The notes under the pieces are model-generated. The model searched no databases, had not been told where the DNA came from, and worked only from the letters and a program-made list of their open reading frames with translations. A stretch of 10,858 nt of DNA from Bacteroidales bacterium. Lineage in GTDB: Bacteria; Bacteroidota; Bacteroidia; Bacteroidales; UBA7960. The stretch lies in NCBI GenBank assembly GCA_007128045.1, contig SKYG01000032.1, positions 1 through 10,858 on the forward strand, written 5' to 3'. Each line of letters starts with the position of its first letter. The stretch's first letter is position 1. Positions 1 to 6,939 of the stretch are shown here, in pieces. A program made the translations under genes and the position numbers.

Positions 1-257
1 GCAAGTTCAGCACCAGCCTTAAACTTCACCACCTTTTTAGCTGGGATAGTGATTACCTTACCAGTTTGGGGATTCCGGCCCTGACGAGCTTCTCTTTCTG
101 ATACAGAGAATGATCCGAATCCAACAAGCGCTACCCTGTCACCTTTTTTCAAGGCATCAGTTGTTGCACCGATGAAGGCGTCTAATGCTTTTTTGGCGTC
201 TGCTTTTGTTAGTCCTGCTCCTGATGCAATGGCATCAATAAGTTCTGCTTTGTTCAT
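1..257 (-). CDS. HU-family DNA-binding protein, C-terminus cut by window edge
   Basis: This is a small histone-like nucleoid protein that bends and compacts DNA as a dimer. Reading the minus strand from the ATG at 257-255 gives 85 residues beginning MNKAELIDAIASGAGL. The helical dimerisation half covers about residues 1-40. It is followed by the conserved VALVGFGSFSV strand (42-53) and the DNA-binding arm with the signature GRNPQTG (60-66). Pro63 is the residue that intercalates in the minor groove in this family. The frame is still open at base 1, and only a few residues are expected to be missing, since HU proteins are about 90-100 aa. A good promoter lies upstream at 325-355. IHF subunits share the fold, but the generic HU sequence and single-gene setting favour HU. 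The family call is very secure; which paralogue it is cannot be told. Confidence 0.95.
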   Translation of the reverse strand, partial: MNKAELIDAIASGAGLTKADAKKALDAFIGATTDALKKGDRVALVGFGSFSVSEREARQGRNPQTGKVITIPAKKVVKFKAGAEL

Positions 258-324
258 TGTTCAATACTTTAAGGTTAATAAGATAAACTGAAAGTTTTGT
301 AAATTTCAATTAATTTAATCAATA

Positions 325-355
325 CAAATATAGGCCTTTTATCAGAATATACAAG
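325..355 (-). promoter_or_regulatory. Bacteroidota-type promoter of the HU gene
   Basis: On the minus strand, TATATTTG at 332-325 is a perfect match to the Bacteroidota -7 consensus TAnnTTTG. Exactly 19 bp upstream is CTTG (355-352), a three-of-four match to the -33 element TTTG. Transcription would start near 321, giving a leader of about 64 nt before the HU start codon. The rest of the 258-458 gap is AT-rich, and I see no convincing terminator for fmt in it. Confidence 0.65.
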
Positions 356-458
356 TAAAATCGTCTAGAAGCATTGATTTTGTTGATAAATCCGGGAATT
401 TGTTAATAACTTTGACGTTAAACGACTGTTTATAACCATTTTTAGCGCAATCAAATGA

Positions 459-1415
459 TCATAAGTCGGATTTTACAGCGCTTTTAAAATGAAATCCCCT
501 TAATAATTCTTGGGTTTTCATAACTTTTTTACCAGGTAATTGCAATTGATGTATTTTTACCACCCCATCACGAGCAGCAATTTTTAAATAATGTTTATTA
601 TCTGAGAATATGGTACCTGGAGTATGGCTATGATCATATAGTTCTGCCGATGCCTCAAATATTTTCACGGGTAAGGTTTTTTCGTTATCATGAACATCGC
701 AAAATGCACCAGGTGAAGGGCTGAGGCCCCTGATAAGATGTATAATCTGATGAGACGACCTGTACCAGTCGATACGGCAGTCCTCTCTGAATAGTTTAGG
801 TGCTGTATGAAGTGGTTCCTTCTCAGTGTAAAGCTCCGACTGAGGGACAGGCTCTACGTGACCCTTTTCAATGGCTTGAATGGTTTTAATGATGATATTG
901 GCGGCAGGCTCCTTCATCTTTTCATGCAAGCTACCCGCTGTTTCATCTTCGTCGATATGAAGCTTTTCCTGAAATAAGATCCGGCCGGTATCTATCTTAT
1001 GATCGAGCAAAAAGGTTGTAACACCCGTTTCTGTCTCTCCATTAATCAACACCCAATTAATGGGAGCCGCTCCGCGATAATCCGGCAACAGTGATGCATG
1101 CATGTTGAAGGTTCCTTGCGGGGGTAACGACCATACCACTTCCGGAAGCATACGAAATGCCACCACCACTTGAATATCAGGCCTAAGACGGTGTAACTGG
1201 TCTAAAAAATCCGGAGACTTAAAGCGCTCGGGCTGCAATACCGGAATACCTGAGGCCACTGCTACGTGTTTGACAGGAGACTGTTGCAGCTTCCTACCTC
1301 GTCCGGCGGGCTTATCAGGTGCGGTAACCACACCTACAATATTAAATCCTGAATCTATGAGGCGTGATAAACAATGGGCCGCCAATTCTGGCGTACCCAT
1401 AAAAACGATACGCAT
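459..1415 (-). CDS. fmt: Methionyl-tRNA formyltransferase
   Basis: Formylates the methionine on initiator tRNA using 10-formyltetrahydrofolate, in the cytoplasm, for translation initiation. The 318-aa length is normal for the family. The N-terminal Rossmann domain opens with MRIVFMGTPELAA, followed by TAPDKPAGRGRKL (31-43). The catalytic triad is visible as Asn104 and His106 in FNMHASLLPDYRG, and Asp142 in DHKIDTG. The C-terminal OB-like tRNA-binding domain starts around 204 and carries IRGLSPSPGAF (228-238). The start is fixed by MRIVF, which is where family members begin; no in-frame ATG lies further upstream. It is the last gene of the TPR-ribH-fmt run, 112 bp after ribH. Its leader contains a six-copy octamer repeat (1424-1471) and no Shine-Dalgarno sequence. 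All key residues are present. Confidence 0.97.
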   Translation of the reverse strand: MRIVFMGTPELAAHCLSRLIDSGFNIVGVVTAPDKPAGRGRKLQQSPVKHVAVASGIPVLQPERFKSPDFLDQLHRLRPDIQVVVAFRMLPEVVWSLPPQGTFNMHASLLPDYRGAAPINWVLINGETETGVTTFLLDHKIDTGRILFQEKLHIDEDETAGSLHEKMKEPAANIIIKTIQAIEKGHVEPVPQSELYTEKEPLHTAPKLFREDCRIDWYRSSHQIIHLIRGLSPSPGAFCDVHDNEKTLPVKIFEASAELYDHSHTPGTIFSDNKHYLKIAARDGVVKIHQLQLPGKKVMKTQELLRGFHFKSAVKSDL

Positions 1416-1423
1416 AGCGGATA

Positions 1424-1471
1424 TTTGTTGATTCGTTGATTTGTTGATTCGTTGATTTGTTGATTTGTTGA
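1424..1471 (-). repeat. Six tandem 8-bp repeats in the fmt leader
   Basis: On the plus strand the sequence is six back-to-back copies of TTYGTTGA, with Y being T,C,T,C,T,T in order. On the coding (minus) strand each unit reads TCAACAAA or TCAACGAA. The tract ends 8 bp before the fmt ATG. It is G-poor on the RNA strand and so should be unstructured, which suits SD-independent initiation in Bacteroidota. No ATG or stop codon occurs inside it, so copy-number change would alter leader length and not the protein. Seen directly; any regulatory role is inference. Confidence 0.9.
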
Positions 1472-1527
1472 ATTATCGTAGGGAAAGGACTTGGCCTGTC
1501 CACAGACTATTGATATTCACAATGGGA

Positions 1528-2022
1528 TCAAGCGGTGATGTTCCAGCGAAGATCAACCATCTTTATAGCTGTAACAGCGGCTTCATCGCCTTTGTTGCCA
1601 TGTTTGCCGCCGCAACGGTCTAGGGCTTGCTGGTAATTATCGGTGGTAAGCACACCAAATATTACTGGCATATTATATTGAATGCCTACCTGAGTTATCC
1701 CATTTGCTACTGCCTGTGCGATAAACTCAAAATGCCTTGTTTCTCCCTGGATAATGCAGCCCAGGCAAATAATTGCATCCAACTCCATGGCATCAGCCAT
1801 CAGCGAAGCACCAACCGTCAGTTCAAAACTGCCAGGGACATACTGTACAAATATCTCAGACTTCTTTACACCATGCTTTTCTAAGGTAGATAATGCACCT
1901 GTCAGCAAGGCAGATGTCACTTCTTCATTCCATTCCGACACCAAAACGCCGATACGCATATGTGCCGCGTCCTTAACTGAGAAGGTTTTTTCTTCTGAAA
2001 GATTGGTCTTCTTGAAAGGCAT
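1528..2022 (-). CDS. ribH: 6,7-dimethyl-8-ribityllumazine synthase
   Basis: Catalyses the penultimate step of riboflavin synthesis, condensing 5-amino-6-ribitylamino-uracil with 3,4-dihydroxy-2-butanone 4-phosphate. The enzyme acts in the cytoplasm and normally forms pentamers or 60-mer capsids. At 164 aa it has the usual length. Signatures are: SEWNEEVT (29-36) with the aromatic Trp31 that stacks on the substrate; VPGSFE (62-67); GETRHF (93-98) with catalytic His97; FGVLTTDNYQQALDR (122-136); and GNKGDEAA (142-149), whose Lys and Glu contribute to the active site and phosphate site. An N-terminal extension of about 20 polar residues precedes the core. Such short extensions are common in this phylum. 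The gene lies 27 bp after the TPR gene and is probably co-transcribed. Two 8-bp repeats abut its start codon. Confidence 0.97.
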   Translation of the reverse strand: MPFKKTNLSEEKTFSVKDAAHMRIGVLVSEWNEEVTSALLTGALSTLEKHGVKKSEIFVQYVPGSFELTVGASLMADAMELDAIICLGCIIQGETRHFEFIAQAVANGITQVGIQYNMPVIFGVLTTDNYQQALDRCGGKHGNKGDEAAVTAIKMVDLRWNITA

Positions 2023-2037
2023 CTGTGATTCTGTGAT
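2022..2037 (-). repeat. Two tandem octamers at the ribH start
   Basis: The plus-strand sequence is TCTGTGAT twice in a row; on the coding strand it is ATCACAGA twice. The final A of the second copy is the first base of the ribH ATG. The pair fills more than half of the 27-bp gap between the TPR gene and ribH. The unit differs from the fmt octamer but has the same period and the same placement directly 5' of a start codon. Confidence 0.7.
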
Positions 2038-2049
2038 AATGATTATAAG

Positions 2050-2739
2050 CTACTTCAAGGCCTCTGCCCTGGCTATATACCTGTCAATGGTACGGCCCTC
2101 ATTGGAATTGGGATATTCATTCTTTATCCTTTCATACAATAATAATGCATTGCTATATTCGCCCATTTCCTCAAATAGCAAACCTGCCTTGAGTAAAAAC
2201 AGCGGGGTAGTGAAGTTATTGGGTTTGTAGCGATAGGCTTTACGATAATACCTCGAAGCCTGTTGCTGATCGTCCAATTCCAGATAGGCATCTCCAATCG
2301 AGCCATATGCCATGGCACCAAGTATCTGATCGCGCGCACGAAAACGCTTTAACTGGTCAATAGCCATCTCATACTCGCCCAGCTTCAGGTAGCTGATACC
2401 AGTGTAATACCGGGAAAGATTGGCAGCACTTGTCATCCTGTAATCTGAAATGATGTCAAGAAATCCGGGATAGGTGCCATCTCCTTCCAATGCCAGCTCA
2501 TAGTCCTCATTCTCAAAATGTTTCTCTGCCATAAACATCTCAGCACGGGCTTCATTGGCTCTTGGTGTCAATATAAAACGGGTAAACCCGATGTATCCGG
2601 CAATAATCAATACGATTACAGCAACAACCCATACAATAAGATTCTGATTTCTTTCAATGAACTGTTCCGAACGGCTCAGGGCTTCTTCTACAGCAACGAT
2701 ATTCTTGTCTTCCAGGTTCTTTTTGGTTTTTTTCGCCAT
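2050..2739 (-). CDS. Single-pass membrane protein with periplasmic TPR repeats
   Basis: A 229-aa protein of unknown exact role. The lysine-rich N-terminus (MAKKTKKNLEDKN) is followed by a short amphipathic stretch and one transmembrane helix at about 34-53. This places the rest outside the cytoplasm (positive-inside rule). The C-terminal part holds about three tetratricopeptide repeats: 107-132 (YYTGISYLKLGEYEMAIDQL), 144-170 and 181-210. The architecture is reminiscent of YfgM/TPR_21 proteins, which act as ancillary SecYEG/periplasmic chaperone factors in proteobacteria; I infer no more than a similar scaffold role. The frame extends to 2820, but that longer start would lie upstream of the predicted promoter at 2761-2791. 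The ATG at 2739 gives the normal Lys-rich N-terminus and a leader of about 18 nt. It heads the TPR-ribH-fmt run. Confidence 0.88.
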   Translation of the reverse strand: MAKKTKKNLEDKNIVAVEEALSRSEQFIERNQNLIVWVVAVIVLIIAGYIGFTRFILTPRANEARAEMFMAEKHFENEDYELALEGDGTYPGFLDIISDYRMTSAANLSRYYTGISYLKLGEYEMAIDQLKRFRARDQILGAMAYGSIGDAYLELDDQQQASRYYRKAYRYKPNNFTTPLFLLKAGLLFEEMGEYSNALLLYERIKNEYPNSNEGRTIDRYIARAEALK

Positions 2740-2760
2740 GTGATAGTATATTTTAGGCTG

Positions 2761-2791
2761 CAAAATTAGTCTTTTTTTATAGTATTTCAAA
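2761..2791 (-). promoter_or_regulatory. Textbook Bacteroidota promoter of the TPR-ribH-fmt run
   Basis: On the minus strand TTTG (2791-2788), a 19-bp spacer and TAATTTTG (2768-2761) match the -33/-7 consensus TTTG-N19-TAnnTTTG at every defined position. Transcription should begin near 2757, leaving about 18 nt before the ATG at 2739. This decides the start codon of the TPR gene. I see no equally good promoter in front of ribH or fmt. Confidence 0.75.
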
Positions 2792-2850
2792 AACCATGCA
2801 TTAATTATTAATTTTGCCATACCACAAACAGCTTGAAGAACGTTACAATA

Positions 2851-2880
2851 ATTGTTGCGGACTACTACCTTATACCTTTA
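2851..2880 (+). promoter_or_regulatory. Possible promoter of the beta-helix lipoprotein
   Basis: ATTG (2851-2854), 18 bp and TACCTTTA (2873-2880) resemble TTTG-N19-TAnnTTTG with one mismatch in each box. If used, transcription would start almost at the ATG (2885), giving a leaderless or nearly leaderless message. The match is weaker than the others in this window. Confidence 0.3.
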
Positions 2881-2884
2881 TACT

Positions 2885-4351
2885 ATGCAGTTCTCCGGTT
2901 TTCTTAAATCTCTTCTCATCATCTTGTTTCTGGCTATGGTGTTTTTTTCATGCCGCGATGAAGGATTTGACACCAACCCATCCATCAATCTGAAATTCTC
3001 TGCCGACTCCCTGCTGTTTGACACCGTATTTACTACCGTTGGCTCCTCTACCCGCTCTTTTAAAGTATATAACACCCATAACAGACGGATCAATATTTCA
3101 TCCGTTTCACTGGCAGGTGGAGATCAATCATATTTCCGCATCAACGTTGATGGCTCCTCCGGAACCACACTGCGTGATATTGAAATTGATGCTCGTGATA
3201 GTATCTTCATATTTGTCGAAGTCACTATAGATCCCGTTAAACAACAGTTGCCTCTCATCATTGTCGATAGTGTCGTGTTTGAGATCAACAACAACATACA
3301 GGATGTAAAGCTGGCGGCATGGGGGCAAGATGCACATTTTATTTATCCAAACTATCAGGATCCTGAAAGCGGTTTTCAATTTCATCTGATAACAGAGAAT
3401 TCTACATGGACCAGCGAGCTGCCATATGTTGTATACGGGTTAGCGATCATAGCTCCGGATATAACCCTGAACATAGAAGAAGGCGTACGGGTTCATTTCC
3501 ACAACAACGCCAGCCTGATCTTTCTTGAAGGGTCAACGTTAAAGGCCAACGGTAGTGCTGAGCACCCAATTAGTTTTCAGGGCGACAGGCTCGAAGACTT
3601 TTTCAGAAATGTGGCCGGTCAGTGGGGGCGTATCTGGTTTTTTGCTACAAGCAAAGACCATGAGATCAATTATGCCATCATCAAAAATGGCACCGTTGGC
3701 CTGCATGTCGACACCATAGGAAGCACCCTGGCACCAACACTTACCATACGAAACACGGTGATTAAAAACATGAGCATTGCCGGACTATTTGCCCAGGGCA
3801 GCCATGTCGTTGCGGAAAACCTGATTATCGCTGACTGCGGTGAACATGCTGCAGTATTAGCCCTGGGTGGCACCTATGACTTCAAACATTGCACCTTCGC
3901 CAATTACCAATCCGTAAATAACAGAAGAACACCAACATTGGTACTGAACAACTATTATGAAGATATTGACGGAATCATTCAGATCAGGGAAATGGAGAGC
4001 TTCACCATCGCAAATAGCATCATTTATGGTGGGTTACAGGAGGAAATATCCCTCGACTTTTACCCCGGTACAAACCCATCCTACACATTTGATCATTGCC
4101 TGATACGAACACAGATAGAGGTTAACACACCCCAGTTTGCTAACGTTATAAAAAACCTGAACCCACAGTTCAGAAATACATTGCAAGGTGACTACAGGCT
4201 AAAAGATGACTCACCTGCCATCGGGGCAGGAAATCCCGGAATATCGGCAGTAGTACCTTTCGACATATTGGGGAATGACAGGAGTGATCGATCAGACCTG
4301 GGCGCTGTGCAGTATTACGAGGTGGACGAGGAAGAAGAGGGGGAAAAATAA
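2885..4351 (+). CDS. Right-handed beta-helix lipoprotein, probably surface-exposed
   Basis: A 488-aa predicted outer-membrane lipoprotein of unknown substrate. The signal peptide (1-22) ends in LAMVFFSC, with Cys23 as the likely lipidated residue. The next residues, RDE, resemble the acidic lipoprotein export signal that sends Bacteroidota lipoproteins to the cell surface. Residues about 36-150 form an Ig/ASH-like beta domain (SADSLLFDTVFTTVGSS). Residues about 190-430 contain repeated hydrophobic strands with N/G turns typical of PbH1 parallel beta-helices (for example INYAIIKNGTVGLHV). The C-terminus carries YRLKDDSPAIGAG and DLGAVQYY, the usual closing motif of such helices, then an acidic tail EVDEEEEGEK. 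No type IX secretion C-terminal domain is evident. The ATG at 2885 is preferred over an upstream in-frame TTG at 2852 because the signal peptide begins there. It is transcribed alone, against its neighbours, and ends 11 bp from rarA. No catalytic residues are recognisable, so a polysaccharide-binding, adhesive or structural role remains open. Confidence 0.87.
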   Translation: MQFSGFLKSLLIILFLAMVFFSCRDEGFDTNPSINLKFSADSLLFDTVFTTVGSSTRSFKVYNTHNRRINISSVSLAGGDQSYFRINVDGSSGTTLRDIEIDARDSIFIFVEVTIDPVKQQLPLIIVDSVVFEINNNIQDVKLAAWGQDAHFIYPNYQDPESGFQFHLITENSTWTSELPYVVYGLAIIAPDITLNIEEGVRVHFHNNASLIFLEGSTLKANGSAEHPISFQGDRLEDFFRNVAGQWGRIWFFATSKDHEINYAIIKNGTVGLHVDTIGSTLAPTLTIRNTVIKNMSIAGLFAQGSHVVAENLIIADCGEHAAVLALGGTYDFKHCTFANYQSVNNRRTPTLVLNNYYEDIDGIIQIREMESFTIANSIIYGGLQEEISLDFYPGTNPSYTFDHCLIRTQIEVNTPQFANVIKNLNPQFRNTLQGDYRLKDDSPAIGAGNPGISAVVPFDILGNDRSDRSDLGAVQYYEVDEEEEGEK

Positions 4352-4362
4352 CGCTGACCCGC

Positions 4363-5634
4363 TCAGTAACCATATTTATTTTTCCACAGGGCTTTTAAAC
4401 GTTGCCTCATTTCATTCTCCCTGGGATTATTGGCCGGGTCATACAGCTTCATACCCGTTAATTTTTCAGGTAAAAACTCCATATCTGTAAAATGATCCTT
4501 GTAATCGTGTGCATACCGGTAATCTTTCCCATACCCGATGTCTTTCATCAGCTTTGAAGGTGCATTCCTGAGATGTAACGGAACGGGGAGGTCACCGGCT
4601 TTCTTAACCATCTCCTGCGCTTTTCCGATCGCCAGGTAAGCAGCATTACTTTTTGGGGAACAAGCCAGATAGGTAGTTGTTTGTGATAAGATAATCCTGC
4701 TTTCAGGCATGCCTATCATGTTCACAGCATCAAAGCAACTGGTAGCCAGCAACAAGGCATTGGGATTGGCATTGCCGATATCTTCCGATGCCAGGATCAC
4801 AAGACGGCGGGCAATAAATTTGGGATCCTCACCTCCCTCTATCATGCGTGCCAGATAGTATACCGCTGCATTGGGATCACTACCCCTGACAGATTTGATA
4901 AAAGCAGAAATGATATCGTAATGCATCTCTCCCGACTTATCATAAACGGCAAGATTTTTCTGGATCACATGCAGCACCTTCGCATTGGTGATCTCAATGT
5001 GGCTGTCAGTATCGGCAAAAACTGTCAACTCCAAAGCATTCAACAATTTTCTGGCATCGCCTCCCGAGATACGCAACAAGGCCTCATGCTCTTTAATTAT
5101 GATCGTCATTCCCGATTCCTTTTCAAGAAATGCTTTTGCCCTTTCAAGCAACTGAAGCAACTCATCTTTCTCAAGGTCTTTCAGAATATATACCTGGCAG
5201 CGAGACAATAAGGGAGAGATAACTTCAAATGAAGGGTTTTCCGTTGTGGCTCCGATCAGCACCACAATGCCCCTTTCAACGGCACCCAACAGGCTATCCT
5301 GCTGAGATTTACTAAACCGGTGAATCTCATCAATGAACATTATTGCCTGACTGTTGGCAGCCTGGGCCTTCTCAATAACTGTCCTTACATCTTTCACCCC
5401 GGAGCTTATCGCACTAAGCGTATAAAAAGGCCGGTCCAGTTTCAAAGAGATCAGGTTTGCAAGTGTGGTTTTACCAACACCGGGAGGGCCCCAAAGTATC
5501 ATTGAAGGAATGGTGCCAGCATCGATGGCACGCCTTAATATGGCGCCCTCTCCCACCAGATGGGTTTGCCCCAGGTACTCATCGAGTGTGGCAGGTCTGA
5601 GCGCCTCTGCCAAAGGCACTGCTCTGGTCATCAT
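4363..5634 (-). CDS. rarA: Replication-associated recombination protein A (AAA+ ATPase)
   Basis: A cytoplasmic AAA+ ATPase of the RarA/MgsA/WRNIP1 family, related to clamp loaders. It works at stalled replication forks and single-stranded DNA ends. The 423-aa sequence has LRPATLDEYLGQTHL (12-26), Walker A GPPGVGKT (49-56), Walker B IMFIDE (98-103) and sensor 1 GATTENPSF (128-136). The arginine finger is in LLSRC (R145), sensor 2 is GGDARKLLN (191-199), and the MgsA C-terminal tetramerisation region begins around KSGEMHYDIISAFIKSVRGSDP (from 233). The family-specific IARRLVILASEDIGNANP follows at 274-291. Every motif is intact and the length is typical. The ATG overlaps the stop of the upstream M48 protease gene by 4 bp (ATGA), so the two are probably translationally coupled. 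A second in-frame ATG follows immediately; the first is used here. It ends 11 bp from the convergent lipoprotein gene, with no clear terminator between them. Confidence 0.97.
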   Translation of the reverse strand: MMTRAVPLAEALRPATLDEYLGQTHLVGEGAILRRAIDAGTIPSMILWGPPGVGKTTLANLISLKLDRPFYTLSAISSGVKDVRTVIEKAQAANSQAIMFIDEIHRFSKSQQDSLLGAVERGIVVLIGATTENPSFEVISPLLSRCQVYILKDLEKDELLQLLERAKAFLEKESGMTIIIKEHEALLRISGGDARKLLNALELTVFADTDSHIEITNAKVLHVIQKNLAVYDKSGEMHYDIISAFIKSVRGSDPNAAVYYLARMIEGGEDPKFIARRLVILASEDIGNANPNALLLATSCFDAVNMIGMPESRIILSQTTTYLACSPKSNAAYLAIGKAQEMVKKAGDLPVPLHLRNAPSKLMKDIGYGKDYRYAHDYKDHFTDMEFLPEKLTGMKLYDPANNPRENEMRQRLKALWKNKYGY

Positions 5635-6875
5635 TCCCTTTGTTTAAATGTTTCGAGATGTTGTAACCGTTTCAGCAATGGTGGATGTGAATAGTGCACA
5701 AAAACATATGCTGCATGAGGCCTTAGGTTGCTAAGGTTATTTACTGACAACTTCTTCAGCGCCTCCTGTAACGGCTCAGGATGGTATTCTTCGGAAGCAA
5801 AGGCGTCGGCCTGGTATTCATGTTGCCGGCTGATATAGTTTCCCATGATCCCCAATAATAATGAAACAGGAGCATATAGCAAGCCAAAAGCAAGTATGCC
5901 AAGATGAAAGCTGGGCTCCTGCCCCCCCAGTGCCAACGAAAGTTCAGGACGATTAATAAACAATCCCAATAAAAACAACATAATCCCGGTATGAACCACT
6001 GAAAGAGCCATGCCCTTCAGGGTATGCTTTTTCTTGTAATGGCCTACCTCATGAGCCAATATCGCAACAAGCTCTTCAACGGAATGATCCTTGATAAGGG
6101 TGTCGTACAGCACGATGCGTTTTTTAGGTCCCAGCCCACTAAAATACGCGTTGGCTTTGGAACTTCTCTTAGACCCATCGATAACAAATATATTATCCAG
6201 TTTAAAACCTGCCTGCCGTGAAAAACCTTCGATTGCAGTGCGCAGCTCACCCTCCTCAAGGGGTGTTTGCTTATTAAACAGGGGGACAATCAGGGTGCTG
6301 TAAAACATCGACATAAATACCGAAAACAATGAAAAGAATATCCAGGCATACAACCAGAATAATTGTCCGGCAATATGATAAAACCATACAAACACCGCCA
6401 ATAAACCACCACCCAGCACCAGTGCAAGCATCCACCCCTTGAGCTTATCAGAAACATATGTTGCCAACGTGGTGCGGTTGAAGCCAAATCGTTCTTCAAC
6501 AACAAATGTATTATACAGATCAAATGGGGTTGACAAGATATCGGAAGCCAATCCAAGCAAAGCAAAGAACAGCAGTGTCATAAGGATCGGATGATCGGTA
6601 TATTGCCGTATCAGACCATCAAGCATGCCGAACCCCCCAAAAAGCAGCATCCCAAGTATTAATAAAAAAGATATGCTGGAGGTAATAATGCCCAGCCGCA
6701 TGTTAACCTTCGAATAATCCTGAGATTTCCGATATTTTTCTTCATCATAAATACCTTTTAACTCCTCTGGCAGTTTATTGCTCCATCGTGAAGCATTCAG
6801 ATAATCCATGATCCTGTCAAAAAAATAATCGACAGTAATGATAACTACAAATACTACTAACAAGGTATTTTCCAT
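5631..6875 (-). CDS. M48 family zinc metalloprotease, CAAX prenyl protease 1 (Ste24)-like
   Basis: A 414-aa multi-pass inner-membrane zinc protease. The HEVGH motif at 275-279 supplies two zinc-binding His and the catalytic Glu276. The third ligand is Glu353 in HEYQADAFA. Conserved Ste24 features are YNTFVVEERFGFN (121-133), NAYFSGLGPKKRIVLYDTL (242-260) and the C-terminal YSHPPLLKRL (395-404). Hydrophobic helices are seen at about 3-20, 61-81, 97-115, 147-168, 172-195, 290-309 and 325-345, matching the M48_N plus M48 layout. Bacteria generally lack CAAX prenylated proteins, so the likely role is membrane or precursor proteolysis (inference). It overlaps rarA by 4 bp and follows the VWA gene by 64 bp. 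That gap holds TACCTTTT (6897-6890), a near -7 box, but no -33 element at the right spacing, so co-transcription with the VWA gene is possible. Confidence 0.94.
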   Translation of the reverse strand: MENTLLVVFVVIITVDYFFDRIMDYLNASRWSNKLPEELKGIYDEEKYRKSQDYSKVNMRLGIITSSISFLLILGMLLFGGFGMLDGLIRQYTDHPILMTLLFFALLGLASDILSTPFDLYNTFVVEERFGFNRTTLATYVSDKLKGWMLALVLGGGLLAVFVWFYHIAGQLFWLYAWIFFSLFSVFMSMFYSTLIVPLFNKQTPLEEGELRTAIEGFSRQAGFKLDNIFVIDGSKRSSKANAYFSGLGPKKRIVLYDTLIKDHSVEELVAILAHEVGHYKKKHTLKGMALSVVHTGIMLFLLGLFINRPELSLALGGQEPSFHLGILAFGLLYAPVSLLLGIMGNYISRQHEYQADAFASEEYHPEPLQEALKKLSVNNLSNLRPHAAYVFVHYSHPPLLKRLQHLETFKQRE

Positions 6876-6939
6876 AACAAATCAAGATAAAAAGGTATTC
6901 TGTACAGCAAGGCAAATTTTTTCGATGACTACCTTTTCA

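Noticed and set aside
424..458. AT-rich imperfect hairpin downstream of fmt
   Set aside because: The stem (TAAAC/GTTTA around GACT) is short and AT-only at its base, and there is no proper U-tail.
1424..1471. CRISPR array
   Set aside because: The repeats are 8 bp and directly contiguous with no spacers, and there are no cas genes.
1487..1501. GGAC/GTCC hairpin between ribH and fmt as a terminator
   Set aside because: Only a 4-bp stem with a 7-nt loop and a poor T-run; too weak to claim that transcription stops before fmt.
1754..2230. A 158-codon open frame on the plus strand across ribH and the TPR gene
   Set aside because: It lies antisense to ribH, whose family motifs are unmistakable, and its translation shows no domain. 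It is a shadow frame.
2740..2820. 27-residue N-terminal extension of the TPR protein
   Set aside because: It would start upstream of the perfect promoter match at 2761-2791 and has no TPR-family character; the ATG at 2739 fits better.
4352..4362. A bidirectional terminator between the convergent lipoprotein and rarA genes
   Set aside because: The gap is 11 bp, and the only inverted repeat nearby (CTGA/TCAG) has a 4-bp stem without a T-run on either side.
6044..6565. Two open frames on the minus strand inside the M48 protease gene
   Set aside because: They are out-of-frame readings of the same strand; the protease frame is intact with HEVGH and the transmembrane pattern, so there is no frameshift.
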